From: Spirosoma sp. KCTC 42546
GTDB lineage: Bacteria; Bacteroidota; Bacteroidia; Cytophagales; Spirosomataceae
Assembly: GCF_006965485.1 (NCBI RefSeq)
Contig: NZ_CP041360.1
Coordinates: 4,630,501-4,694,500 of the forward strand
Reading direction: 5' to 3'
DNA length: 64,000 nucleotides
Below, piece by piece: positions 54,217-63,766 of this stretch (position 1 is its first letter; every line of letters starts with the position of its first letter). The position numbers and the translations under genes were made by a program. Below the pieces are notes generated by a model. That model saw nothing but the letters and a program-made list of their open reading frames with translations, was not told where the DNA came from and did no database searches.

Positions 54217-55632
54217 ATGAAAACGATCAAACATATACTAACCATCGTCTGTATCTGCCTGGCGGCTACAGGCTGTAAAGAGTCGTTTCTGGAACTCAAA
54301 CCGATTTCCAACCCAACGGCCGATAACTTCAAAACAACGGATGATTTTGAACTGGCCGTTAACGCGGCTTACTCCTCGCTGTACACGATTTATCACCCTG
54401 AGGGCGCTATGTCGTACGTGAACGAGCAGATGAGCGACAACGCTATTGTGTATAATATTGCGGGAATTCAGGCCGATAAATGGCAGTTTAAAGACCTGGC
54501 CCTGTCGACGACCAACACCGTCGTGTATCAATTCTGGCAGGACTATTATAAGGCGTTGTTCAACGCGAATATTGTCCTGAACAAGATTGAAGGAGCCAGC
54601 CTGGATGCTACCTATAAAGATGGTGTGAAAGCCCAGATGATGTTTTTGCGCGCGCTTTATTACTTCAACATGGTGCAAACCTGGGGCGATTTACCGATCG
54701 TGACAACTCCACTTACGGGCGAGGAAAGCTATAACGTATTACGCTCTCCCCAGTCTGCGGTTTATGATCAGATCAAAAAAGACCTCACCGCAGCTATTGA
54801 TAAACTTCCGCTGGCATCAGCCGTGACGATTCCAGGCCGGGTATCGAAAGGAGCGGCCCAAACACTACTTGGCAAAGTATACCTAGCCCTCGGCGATAAA
54901 ACGTCGGCGGCTACGGTCTTGAAGGAAGTGGTGAACAGCAATCAGTATTCGTTGATCCCGACCTTTGCCGGTTTATGGGGGCCAACGGTTAAAAACACGA
55001 AAGAGTCCATTTTCGAGATTCAGTACCTAGGTGGTAGCGCTTCAGCACCGTTCAGCCGGTATTACCAGACCTACTATCCCGTTACGGCTGGCTTAGGCTT
55101 CATCGGTACGGGCATGAATCAGATCACCGACGATCTATACAACGAATACGAAGCGGGCGATCCGCGTCGGGATATAACGATTGCCCTTGGCTACACGAGC
55201 GGCACGACCTTCACTCCCCAGAAATTCCCTACCAAATGGACGAATACGGGAGCTACGATTGTCAATGGCGTTTCGCTGGCCAACAACAACTTCATGGTCC
55301 TGCGCTATGCCGATGTGTTGCTGATGCTCTCAGAAGTCACCGGCGATGCCAGTTACCTGAACCAGGTACGGACACGGGCGGGTTTACCGAAGTTCGGCGA
55401 TGCGACCTACCCATCAGCCAAATATGCAACGCTCGACCTGGCCATCGAACACGAACGACGTATGGAATTGGCCATTGAGTTTCAGCGCTGGTTCGATTTG
55501 AAACGGACGAATCGGGCCGTCCCTGTCCTGGGCGCAAAAGGAAAAGCCATTACCCAAACCAAGCTGCTGCTGCCCATCCCGCAAATTGTACGCTTGCAGA
55601 ACGAAGCGATTGTCCAGAATCCGGGGTATTGA
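54217..55632 (+). CDS. SusD-type surface glycan-binding lipoprotein (locus 2)
   Basis: A 471-residue lipoprotein with lipobox Cys at residue 20 (AATGCKESF). It has the SusD N-terminal helices (MMFLRALYYFNMVQTWGDLP) and the C-terminal signature (LAIEHERRMELAIEFQRWFD then LKRTNRA), ending NEAIVQNPGY. The shorter length compared with the locus 1 SusD suggests a smaller ligand site. It pairs with the SusC at 50932. Confidence 0.96.
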   Translation: MKTIKHILTIVCICLAATGCKESFLELKPISNPTADNFKTTDDFELAVNAAYSSLYTIYHPEGAMSYVNEQMSDNAIVYNIAGIQADKWQFKDLALSTTNTVVYQFWQDYYKALFNANIVLNKIEGASLDATYKDGVKAQMMFLRALYYFNMVQTWGDLPIVTTPLTGEESYNVLRSPQSAVYDQIKKDLTAAIDKLPLASAVTIPGRVSKGAAQTLLGKVYLALGDKTSAATVLKEVVNSNQYSLIPTFAGLWGPTVKNTKESIFEIQYLGGSASAPFSRYYQTYYPVTAGLGFIGTGMNQITDDLYNEYEAGDPRRDITIALGYTSGTTFTPQKFPTKWTNTGATIVNGVSLANNNFMVLRYADVLLMLSEVTGDASYLNQVRTRAGLPKFGDATYPSAKYATLDLAIEHERRMELAIEFQRWFDLKRTNRAVPVLGAKGKAITQTKLLLPIPQIVRLQNEAIVQNPGY

Positions 55633-55648
55633 TTGGTTGCAGGTTTAC

Positions 55649-55730
55649 GGTTTTAGGTATATGGTTTACGGTAGGCTGGCGCGTCAATAATTTCGTGCGT
55701 CAGCCTACCGTAAACCATATACCTAAAACC
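55649..55730. repeat. perfect 30-bp inverted repeat (GGTTTTAGGTATATGGTTTA)
   Basis: Arms 55649-55678 and 55701-55730 are exact reverse complements. The partly symmetric loop holds TGGCGCGTCAATAATTTCGT. It begins 16 bases after the SusD stop. No second copy is visible in the window. Confidence 0.92.
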
Positions 55731-55815
55731 ATAAACTATTTATGATTGCTAAAATCATACAGAGCGCCGAAAAAATCATACACATTCTCAGCACAGAAAA
55801 ATTCATTCTTTGTAC

Positions 55816-57222
55816 ATGCTAAACCTGATACGTAAACGACTACTTCTCTTCGCTTTTTTATCTAGTGCCATCATTGCTTGTAAAACGAATGAAAACGTAT
55901 CAGATCCCAACAAGCTTGCGGTATCGGAGAACAGTCGATTTCTGGCCATTGGCGACAACAAACCGTTTTTCTGGCTGGGCGATACGGGTTGGTTGCTTTT
56001 CGGGAAGTTGACGCGGGAAGAAGCTGAAACCTATCTGGAGAACCGGAAGCAAAAAGGCTTTAACGTCATTCAGGTGATGGTGTTGCACACACTCGATGTC
56101 ACAAATGCTTATGGTGATTCGGCCCTGATTTCTAAAAATGTAGCCACTCCCCTGCTCACAAAAGGGACCTCGTTCAGCGATTCAACTGAATACGATTTCT
56201 GGGATCACGTTGATTTTGTGGTTGACAAAGCAGCCGAAAAAGGAATCTACATGGCGCTGGTTCCGGTTTGGGGTAACAATGTAAAAAAGGGAGGAGTCAA
56301 TCAGCAGCAGGGAAAAACATACGCGGAATTCCTGGCCAATCGCTACAAAAACCGGCCGAATATTATCTGGCTCGATGGCGGAGACATTAAAGGCAGTGAC
56401 TCGCTGGAGGTCTGGAAAACCATTGGCAGCACGATCAATAAGATCGATTCAACGCATTTAATTACGTTTCACCCGCGCGGCCGATCATCGTCATCGGAGT
56501 GGTTTCACAACGAAAACTGGCTGGATTTCAACATGGTGCAGTCGGGCCATAAGACCTATGCTCAGGATACGGCGGCCAAAGAAACCCTGCATTATGGCGA
56601 AGATAACTGGCGGTATATCCAAGCTGATTTAGCGCTTAAGCCCACCAAGCCAACCATCGACGGCGAACCGTCATACGAGGGCATTCCGCACGGATTACAC
56701 GATGTGAATCTGCCCCGCTGGACGGCCGACGATGTGCGCAGATACGGATACTGGTCGGTGCTGGCGGGTGCATTTGGGTATACCTACGGGCATAATTCAG
56801 TGATGCAGATGTACAAAAAGGGCGACAAAAAAACGTCCTTCGGCCCGATTGAAACCTGGGACAAAGCCATCGACGCCCCTGGTGCCGGACAGATGATTCA
56901 CCTGAAAAATCTACTATTAGCCTATTCCTTTTTCGACCGCGTCCCCGACCAGTCGCTGATTGCGAATCAGGACAAACAGTATGATTATTTAGTAGCCAGC
57001 CGGGGAGCCGATTACGCGCTCATTTACACCTACACCGGCCGGAACATAAAGCTGAACATGGGCAAACTTCCGGGTGATAGCGTAACTGCATCCTGGTTCA
57101 ACCCGCGTGATGGCAAAACGACCGCTATTGGGGATGTTGCCAATAAAGGCATTCAGGAATTCAACCCACCCGCCGAACCGAAAGCCGGTAATGACTGGGT
57201 ACTAGTCCTTCAGAAAAAATGA
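55816..57222 (+). CDS. GH140-like / DUF4038 glycoside hydrolase lipoprotein
   Basis: A 468-residue lipoprotein; I use the ATG at 55816 and not the TTG at 55810. The lipobox Cys is residue 22 (AIIACKT). The TIM-barrel domain begins with PFFWLGDTGWLLFGKLTREE. The likely catalytic residues are the Asp in IIWLDGGD and the Glu in DGEPSYEG, in the positions known for GH140, whose characterised member releases apiose from rhamnogalacturonan II. A Put_IDE-like C-terminal domain (SWFNPRDGKT) closes the protein. The stop overlaps the next start (ATGA). The family is clear; apiose specificity is inferred. Confidence 0.83.
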   Translation: MLNLIRKRLLLFAFLSSAIIACKTNENVSDPNKLAVSENSRFLAIGDNKPFFWLGDTGWLLFGKLTREEAETYLENRKQKGFNVIQVMVLHTLDVTNAYGDSALISKNVATPLLTKGTSFSDSTEYDFWDHVDFVVDKAAEKGIYMALVPVWGNNVKKGGVNQQQGKTYAEFLANRYKNRPNIIWLDGGDIKGSDSLEVWKTIGSTINKIDSTHLITFHPRGRSSSSEWFHNENWLDFNMVQSGHKTYAQDTAAKETLHYGEDNWRYIQADLALKPTKPTIDGEPSYEGIPHGLHDVNLPRWTADDVRRYGYWSVLAGAFGYTYGHNSVMQMYKKGDKKTSFGPIETWDKAIDAPGAGQMIHLKNLLLAYSFFDRVPDQSLIANQDKQYDYLVASRGADYALIYTYTGRNIKLNMGKLPGDSVTASWFNPRDGKTTAIGDVANKGIQEFNPPAEPKAGNDWVLVLQKK

Positions 57223-58121
57223 ACCGACTTATCTGCGCCTTTATCGTTTTACTCGCTTTCAGTTCCTGCTCGAAGTCGGTGTATCTATTCAGCTCGTTCC
57301 ATGAACCCGCTAACGAGGGGCTTCGGCTGTTGTATAGCTACGACGGTTACAACTGGACAGACCTGAATCGCACCTTTTTGAAACCCGAAATCGGCAATCA
57401 GAAGGTGATGCGCGATCCGTCTATTGCACAAGGAAAAGATGGTACATTTCATCTGGTCTGGACAAGCAGTTGGAAGGACGACAAAGGCTTCGGCTACGCC
57501 AGTTCCAACGATCTGATTCACTGGTCGGAGGAACGGTTTTTACCGGTGATGGAACACGAACCCACAACTGTAAATGTCTGGGCTCCCGAGCTGTTTTACG
57601 ACAACGAAGCTGACCAGTTTGTGATCATCTGGGCCTCCACCATTCCGGGCCGATTCGAGCGGGGAATCGAGGATGAAAAGAACAACCATCGGATGTACTA
57701 CACGACCACCAAAGACTTCAAAACCTTCTCCCCCACTAAACTCTTTCTCGACCCCAAATTCAGTGTCATCGACACCGTAATTGTAAAGCGTAAATCCGCT
57801 GATTATGTGCTGGTTCTGAAAGACAACACGCGTCCGGAGCGGAATCTAAAAGTAGCCTTTGGAACTAACGCAACCGGCCCTTACACCAATGTGTCGGAAC
57901 CCTTCACAACGAAATTCACCGAAGGCCCGTCGGTCGCCAAGGTAGGCAACGATTGGCTGATCTATTTCGACTCGTACCAGGACAAAAAATACGGTGCCGT
58001 AAAGACCCACGATTTCAAAACCTTCACCGATGTTTCGGCCCAAACGGCAATCCCGGAAGGCCATAAACATGGGACGATTTTTAAGGTGAAGAAGAGGGTT
58101 TTGAAGGGGTTGTTGAAATAG
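57219..58121 (+). CDS. GH43-family glycosidase lipoprotein
   Basis: A 300-residue five-bladed beta-propeller enzyme with a lipobox Cys at residue 17 (AFSSCSK). The three carboxylates of the family are visible: D66 in MRDPSI (base), an Asp in the middle strand (SVIDTVIVK) and E235 in TEGPSV (acid). E124 lies in WAPELF. GH43 enzymes usually act on arabinose, xylose or galactose side chains. Coupled to the GH140-like gene by a 4-base overlap, so the two are made together. The family call is good; specificity is open. Confidence 0.85.
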   Translation: MNRLICAFIVLLAFSSCSKSVYLFSSFHEPANEGLRLLYSYDGYNWTDLNRTFLKPEIGNQKVMRDPSIAQGKDGTFHLVWTSSWKDDKGFGYASSNDLIHWSEERFLPVMEHEPTTVNVWAPELFYDNEADQFVIIWASTIPGRFERGIEDEKNNHRMYYTTTKDFKTFSPTKLFLDPKFSVIDTVIVKRKSADYVLVLKDNTRPERNLKVAFGTNATGPYTNVSEPFTTKFTEGPSVAKVGNDWLIYFDSYQDKKYGAVKTHDFKTFTDVSAQTAIPEGHKHGTIFKVKKRVLKGLLK

Positions 58122-58130
58122 TACTAAGTT

Positions 58131-58167
58131 GTTGTCATTCCGACCGTAGGGAGGAATCTCAAGCCTG
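58131..58167. repeat. solo half of family A repeat
   Basis: TTGTCATTCCGACC, then GAGGAATCTCAAGCCTGA, with no matching right arm before the GH2 start codon at 58176. It shows that one arm can exist alone or that the second arm was lost. Confidence 0.75.
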
Positions 58168-58175
58168 ACTTAAAA

Positions 58176-60968
58176 ATGAAATACGGTCTTTTAATAGCTC
58201 TCCTTCTTTCCCTAACTCAGCTCACGTTAGCCCAGCAAACGGAAAAACGCTACCTGTCGGGCACGGGGAACTCCACTACTGAAAACTGGCAATTCTATTG
58301 CACGGCTGGGCAGAATTCGGGGAAGTGGACAACCATTCCAGTACCGTCGAACTGGGAGTTGCAGGGGTTTGGCAAATACAATTACGGTTTCGCCAAAGAT
58401 AGCTCGCGGGGGAAAGAGCAGGGATTATACAAATATGAATTTCAGGTACCAGCATCCTGGAAAGGCAAACACATCAACCTTGTGTTTGAAGGAGCCATGA
58501 CCGACACCGAAGTCAAGATAAACGGCAAGTCGGCGGGGCAAATCCACCAGGGTTCATACTACGCATTCAAGTACGACATTTCGAATTTATTGACCTATGG
58601 ATCAGGCAATTTACTGGAAGCTACGGTATCGAAACACTCGTCAAATCAGTCCGTAAATGAAGCCGAACGAAAAGGTGATTTCTGGATTTTTGGTGGCATT
58701 TTCCGGCCCGTTTATCTGGAAGCCCTCCCCGCCGAACACATCGCCAACGTAGCGATCGATGCTAAAGCGAACGGCACGTTTACCGCCCAACTTCAGCTCA
58801 ACACAAGCGGTAAAACAACAGATATTTCGGCTCAGATCTATACAATTTCAGGCCACAAAGTAGGTACGCCGTTTCGGGTAAAAACTGGCACCGGAAGCCA
58901 ATTAGCAACACTTACAAAATCCATATCAAATCCACTTCTGTGGACCTCCGAAACGCCGAATCGGTACAAAGTAACATTCAGCCTAACCCAGAACGGGAAG
59001 CTGATTCACACGCTGACGAAGTCATTTGGTTTCCGAACGGTGGAGGTAAAGCAACGGGATGGCATTTACGTGAACGGCACGAAAATCAAGCTCAAGGGTG
59101 TCAACCGGCATTCATTCTGGCCATCGTCGGGTCGGGCGTTAAGTAAGAAGCTGAGTATCCTGGATGTGAACCTGATGAAGGACATGAACATGAACGCCGT
59201 TCGGATGTCTCACTATCCCCCCGACGATCATTTTCTGGACGTTTGCGATTCACTGGGCCTGTTCGTGTTCGATGAATTAGCGGGTTGGCACGGTCACTAC
59301 GATACGCCAACCGGCACCAAATTACTCAAAGAGCTTATTACGCACGATGTCAATCACCCATCGGTTATTTTCTGGATCAACGGGAATGAAGGTGGTCACA
59401 ATTACGAACTCGACCCGTTGTTCGCCCAACTGGATATTCAGAAACGGCACGTGATCCATGCCTGGGAAGATTTCGGCGGCTTCGATACCCAACATTATCG
59501 GGAGTACAACTACGGCATTGGCAACTACAACCACGGCCATTCCATAACCCTACCGACTGAATTTCTGCATGGCATGTACGATGGCGGCCACGGGGCAGGC
59601 CTGGACGATTATTGGGAAGCTATGTGGCACGATCCACTGGCGGCTGGTGGTTTCCTCTGGGATTTTGCGGATCAGGGCGTGGTTCGTACCGACCGAAATG
59701 AGGGCAAAGGCCCCCTTGATACAGACGGCAATCGGGGTGCTGATGGCATTGTCGGTCCGTATCGGGAAAAAGAAGGCAGTTTTTTTACGATTAAAGAAGT
59801 ATGGTCGCCCATCAAACTGGCGCACCGGGAAATCACCCCGGCCTTCGACGGTAGTTTCCCGATTGAGAATCGCCATTACTTCACGAACGTAAACCAGTGT
59901 TCGTTTAGCGGAAAGTTGGTCAAGGTCTCCGGTCCGTACGATGCATCGAAACCACTAGAAAAGGCATTTTCGATTGTGGCACCCAATCTGAAGCCCTTCG
60001 AAAAAGGGGCCCTAAAAGCCAATCTGCCTACCGATTGGGCGAACTACGATTTCCTATACATCACCGCCATCGACCCACACAAACGCGAGCTGTTTACCTG
60101 GAGTTTCCCCATTTCTCTACCGAACAAAGTAGCAGCCTCGCTCATCAGCAAGGAAGGTACCGGCACCGTCACGATGACTGAAACCGATTCACTCTATACC
60201 GTTTCGGCAAACGGCATTCAACTGACATTCAGCAGACGAACCGGGTTATTGAAACAAGTGGCCAACAGCGCTGGAAAAATCCCGTTCACCAACGGCCCCA
60301 TTTTGCAGGAAGGCGTGAATAACTTCAAAAACTTCACCGAACATAGCGACGGCAAAAGCGTCATCATCGAATCGACCTTCGACCGAAAATCAAGCTACAA
60401 CACCTTGCAATGGACCATTTACCCGTCGGGCTGGGTCAAAATGCGGGTGCGGTATTTCCCGGATGGCTATTTCACGATGATGGACGGGGTCAATTTTTCG
60501 TTCCCGGAATCGGAGATGAAAGCGGTGAACTGGATGGGGAAAGGCCCGTATCGCGTCTGGAAAAACCGGATGAAAGGAGGAGCGTTAGGCGTCTGGAACA
60601 AAGCGTATAACAACTCAGAAACAGGCGAAGCGCCGTTTATTTACCCCGAATTCAAAGGCTATCACGCCAATATGTACTGGTGCCGATTTGAAACATCGGG
60701 TCAACCTTTTACCGTAGCCACGGAAAACGAAGACGTCTTCTTCCGGCTATTCACCCCCGCCTGGAAAACCGACCAATGGCACAATTACGAACCAACGTTC
60801 CCATCGGGCGATATTTCGTTCATGCAGGGAATCAGCAGTATCGGCACAAAAACACAACGCAACGAAACCACAGGACCAATGGGCATGAAACACATTTTTT
60901 ACGACTACGAAAAAGAACCCGCCCGCGCCAAAGAATTGACGTTGTACTTTGATTTTTCGGGTAAATGA
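58176..60968 (+). CDS. GH2 beta-galactosidase-type enzyme
   Basis: A 930-residue secreted enzyme (signal peptide to TLAQQ). The domain order is as in LacZ-type GH2: sugar-binding jelly roll (about 30-185, GFGKYNYGFAKDSS), Ig-like domain (about 190-290), TIM barrel and C-terminal domains. The acid/base is E405 in INGNEGGHN. The nucleophile is probably E462 in PTEFLHG, aligned with the usual C-E-Y-x-H position and followed by DDYWEAMWHDP and GGFLWDFADQG. It would remove beta-galactose or a related sugar. It follows GH43 in locus 2. Confidence 0.9.
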   Translation: MKYGLLIALLLSLTQLTLAQQTEKRYLSGTGNSTTENWQFYCTAGQNSGKWTTIPVPSNWELQGFGKYNYGFAKDSSRGKEQGLYKYEFQVPASWKGKHINLVFEGAMTDTEVKINGKSAGQIHQGSYYAFKYDISNLLTYGSGNLLEATVSKHSSNQSVNEAERKGDFWIFGGIFRPVYLEALPAEHIANVAIDAKANGTFTAQLQLNTSGKTTDISAQIYTISGHKVGTPFRVKTGTGSQLATLTKSISNPLLWTSETPNRYKVTFSLTQNGKLIHTLTKSFGFRTVEVKQRDGIYVNGTKIKLKGVNRHSFWPSSGRALSKKLSILDVNLMKDMNMNAVRMSHYPPDDHFLDVCDSLGLFVFDELAGWHGHYDTPTGTKLLKELITHDVNHPSVIFWINGNEGGHNYELDPLFAQLDIQKRHVIHAWEDFGGFDTQHYREYNYGIGNYNHGHSITLPTEFLHGMYDGGHGAGLDDYWEAMWHDPLAAGGFLWDFADQGVVRTDRNEGKGPLDTDGNRGADGIVGPYREKEGSFFTIKEVWSPIKLAHREITPAFDGSFPIENRHYFTNVNQCSFSGKLVKVSGPYDASKPLEKAFSIVAPNLKPFEKGALKANLPTDWANYDFLYITAIDPHKRELFTWSFPISLPNKVAASLISKEGTGTVTMTETDSLYTVSANGIQLTFSRRTGLLKQVANSAGKIPFTNGPILQEGVNNFKNFTEHSDGKSVIIESTFDRKSSYNTLQWTIYPSGWVKMRVRYFPDGYFTMMDGVNFSFPESEMKAVNWMGKGPYRVWKNRMKGGALGVWNKAYNNSETGEAPFIYPEFKGYHANMYWCRFETSGQPFTVATENEDVFFRLFTPAWKTDQWHNYEPTFPSGDISFMQGISSIGTKTQRNETTGPMGMKHIFYDYEKEPARAKELTLYFDFSGK

Positions 60969-60989
60969 ACTTCGTTTTTGCAGTAGTGA

Positions 60990-61063
60990 TGTCAGGTTCT
61001 AAACCTGACATTGTGCGGTTTCTCAAAACCGCGTGAACAAGCCAAAGTCGGTTTTGAGAAACC
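60990..61063. repeat. two adjacent hairpins (TGTCAGGTT and GGTTTCTCAAAACCG)
   Basis: First, TGTCAGGTT-CTA-AACCTGACA at 60990-61010. Second, perfect 15-base arms GGTTTCTCAAAACCG (61017-61031) and CGGTTTTGAGAAACC (61049-61063). Both lie between GH2 and the beta-helix gene. Confidence 0.88.
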
Positions 61064-61132
61064 TCCCAGTATCGGGTTGAAGAACCGCTCGGGCGGCCCC
61101 GCCGACACCACGCTCCAACTTTAGAAATTAAC

Positions 61133-63643
61133 ATGAACCGACTCCTAGCCATCTTACTCCTGACCCTCCTACCCTCGCTCCTCTTCGCGCAGCAGGCCGA
61201 AATCTGGGTGGCACCAGATGGGTCGGATATGAATGCGGGGTCGAAGGAAAAACCGGTGGCTAGTTTGCAGATGGCGCTGCGTAAGGTCCGCGAACTGCGT
61301 CGGCTAGCCGATCCGAGTATAGCTACAGGCGCTCATATCTATCTAAAAAATGGGCTTTATGCGTTAAATGAGCCTGTTTTTATTCGCCCGGAAGATTCAG
61401 GAACACCAGCAGCCCCAACGGTAATCGAAGCCGCTCCGACGGAAAAACCCATTTTAAGTGGGGGTATTTCTATTTCTGGCTGGCAAAAAGTAAAAGGCAC
61501 CATTCCTGGTTTACCCAAAGAAGCCGTCGGAAACGTCTGGATGGCCGATGCGCCGAACGTGGGCGGGCGGCTTCTGGAATTTCGGCAATTATGGGTGAAT
61601 GGCACTAAAGCAACGCGCGCTAAAGACACGCCTTATCCGTTGATGAATCGCATTTTATCGTGGAATAAACAGGAACAAATCTGCTGGATTCCAGCGCCTA
61701 AAGTCGGTGATTTATCGAAAGCAGTTGGTTTGGAAATGCTCATCCATCAATGGTGGGCGATTGCCAATCTTCGCATTAAACGCATTGAGGTGCAAGGAGA
61801 TAGCGCCAAATTGTGGTTCCATCAACCCGAAAGTCGCATTCAATCCGAGCATCCGTGGCCTTCGCCCTGGCTTTCGAAAGAAACCGGCAACTCTGCCTTC
61901 TACCTGACAAACGCCATTCAACTCCTGAACCAGCCCGGCGAATGGTTTCTGGATACCAAAGCGAAAAAAATCTACTACATCCCCCGTCCGAACGAGAATC
62001 TGGCAACGGCTCAGGTGATTGCCCCAAACCTCGAAACGCTGGTACGCATGACAGGAACGGTTGATCATCTGGTAGCAAACGTGATGTTCAAAGGCATATC
62101 ATTCCAGCATTCGGGCTGGTTGCGGCCGTCGCAGCAGGGGCATGTGCCGCATCAGGCGGGCCTGTATATGCTGGATGCGTATAAGTTGAAAATTCCGGGT
62201 ACGCCCGATAAAAAGTCACTGGAAAATCAGGCCTGGGTCGGTCGTCCGGCAGCGGCTGTGGACGTTTCCTTTGCCAATCATACGGGCTTCGAAAACTGCC
62301 GGTTTGAGCACCTGGCAGCAACCGGACTCGATTATCACAAAGGCGTTCACGACAATGTCATCCGGGGCAATCTGTTCACCGACATTGGTGGCACGGGCAT
62401 TCAGGCAGGTGTTTTTGCCGACGAAGCCACTGAAATTCACTTACCCTACAACCCAACCGATGAACGGGAAGTCTGCAGCAACCTGACCATCAGCAACAAC
62501 CTGATTACCAACGTAACCAACGAAGACTGGGGCTGCGTGGCCATTGGAGCGGGGTATGTTAGAGGCATTACCATCGAGCATAATGAGATAAACGAGGTAG
62601 GCTATAGCGGTATCAGTATGGGCTGGGGATGGACCAAAACCATCAACGCGATGCGGAACAATAAAGTGGTGGCGAACAAGATTCACCACTTCGCCAAACA
62701 CATGTACGATGCAGCCGCCATCTATACCCTGTCGGCGCAACCGGGTTCAATTATTGCAGAGAATTATATCGATAGTGTCTACAAAGCACCTTATGCGCAT
62801 CTGCCTGCCCACTGGTTTTATCTGTATACCGATGAAGGCTCGTCGTATTTCACGATCAAAGACAACTGGACGCCCTCCGAAAAATTCCTCCAAAACGCCA
62901 ACGGCCCGAACAACGTCTGGTCGCATAACGGCCCTCAGGTAGCGGATAGCATTAAAGCAAAAGCAGGTCTCCAGACACCGTATCAATACCTGCTGAACAA
63001 CAAAGTCAGACCCGACGCACGCTGGGGCATTAATAAAGAAAATCCGGTTATTGTCGAGCTGGTTGCCGATGCGAAACAACCTATTGATATACAGCGAATA
63101 AAGGAGGTAATGATTCGCTCTAAAGTCAATCCAGAAGCGCTCTATCAATGGGAAAATCATTATGTCATTTTCGATAGAGTACAGGACGTGTTCGTGCTGA
63201 GTGAGCGCTTGAAAGGAGCTTTCCCAACGGCGAAAGTCAAGACCTATTACGATTTATTCTACGAATTCAACCGGAACAACTGCGCCACCGGGCCGGTAGC
63301 TGGGGAATGGGATCACACGATACTCACCGCCAATCTGGTGGCTGACCCGAAGTTACAAAATGAATATCTGGCCTACCATGCCACGCAGTTCGAGAAATGG
63401 CCGGAAGTGGCGAAAGGATTCTGTAATGCCAATTTCCAGCAGCTGCTTCTATTCCGAAACGGGCGGCAACTCATGCTGGTCATTAGCGTTCCCAAAGGCG
63501 AAAGCCTAGACAAACTCAATCCCAAAACCACCGAAAACAATCCCCGCGTCGATGAGTGGAATACCCGAATGAAAACGTATCAGGAAGGGATTCCGGGGAC
63601 GAATCCGGGGGAAGTGTGGAGTGACTTTCAAAGAGTTAGATGA
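61133..63643 (+). CDS. secreted right-handed beta-helix protein with C-terminal rhamnose-mutarotase-like domain
   Basis: An 836-residue protein with a signal peptide (to LFAQQ). Residues about 23-620 form a pectate-lyase-like beta-helix (EIWVAPDGSDMNAGSKEKPV at the start, then repeating N-N-x-I-x turns such as NNLITNVTNEDWGCVAIGAG). Residues about 640-836 look like a double dimeric alpha/beta-barrel. The last part carries the L-rhamnose mutarotase pattern Y745-x3-H749 and W756-P-E (EYLAYHATQFEKWPEV), then an EW-x3-M segment and a GEVW-x-F end. The beta-helix part may bind or cleave pectic glycan; the tail could act on rhamnose. The domain call for the tail is by eye. Confidence 0.75.
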   Translation: MNRLLAILLLTLLPSLLFAQQAEIWVAPDGSDMNAGSKEKPVASLQMALRKVRELRRLADPSIATGAHIYLKNGLYALNEPVFIRPEDSGTPAAPTVIEAAPTEKPILSGGISISGWQKVKGTIPGLPKEAVGNVWMADAPNVGGRLLEFRQLWVNGTKATRAKDTPYPLMNRILSWNKQEQICWIPAPKVGDLSKAVGLEMLIHQWWAIANLRIKRIEVQGDSAKLWFHQPESRIQSEHPWPSPWLSKETGNSAFYLTNAIQLLNQPGEWFLDTKAKKIYYIPRPNENLATAQVIAPNLETLVRMTGTVDHLVANVMFKGISFQHSGWLRPSQQGHVPHQAGLYMLDAYKLKIPGTPDKKSLENQAWVGRPAAAVDVSFANHTGFENCRFEHLAATGLDYHKGVHDNVIRGNLFTDIGGTGIQAGVFADEATEIHLPYNPTDEREVCSNLTISNNLITNVTNEDWGCVAIGAGYVRGITIEHNEINEVGYSGISMGWGWTKTINAMRNNKVVANKIHHFAKHMYDAAAIYTLSAQPGSIIAENYIDSVYKAPYAHLPAHWFYLYTDEGSSYFTIKDNWTPSEKFLQNANGPNNVWSHNGPQVADSIKAKAGLQTPYQYLLNNKVRPDARWGINKENPVIVELVADAKQPIDIQRIKEVMIRSKVNPEALYQWENHYVIFDRVQDVFVLSERLKGAFPTAKVKTYYDLFYEFNRNNCATGPVAGEWDHTILTANLVADPKLQNEYLAYHATQFEKWPEVAKGFCNANFQQLLLFRNGRQLMLVISVPKGESLDKLNPKTTENNPRVDEWNTRMKTYQEGIPGTNPGEVWSDFQRVR

Positions 63644-63740
63644 TTTTTTAAACACAGAGGAACAGAAAACACAGAGATGTTAATTGGCACCTTTCTATCT
63701 TTTGTTTTTCTGTGTTCTCTGTGCCTCTGTGTTTAAAAAA
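63644..63740. repeat. inverted repeat, family D, directly after a stop codon
   Basis: The left arm TTTTTTAAACACAGAGGAAC starts at the first base after the stop codon of the beta-helix gene. The right arm CTGTGTTCTCTGTGCCTCTG TGTTTAAAAAA ends at 63740. The left arm has drifted (GAACAGAAAACAC instead of GCACAGAGAACAC). The loop is unrelated to other copies. Confidence 0.9.
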
Positions 63741-63766
63741 TGTTAATCCTCAAATTCAAGTATACC

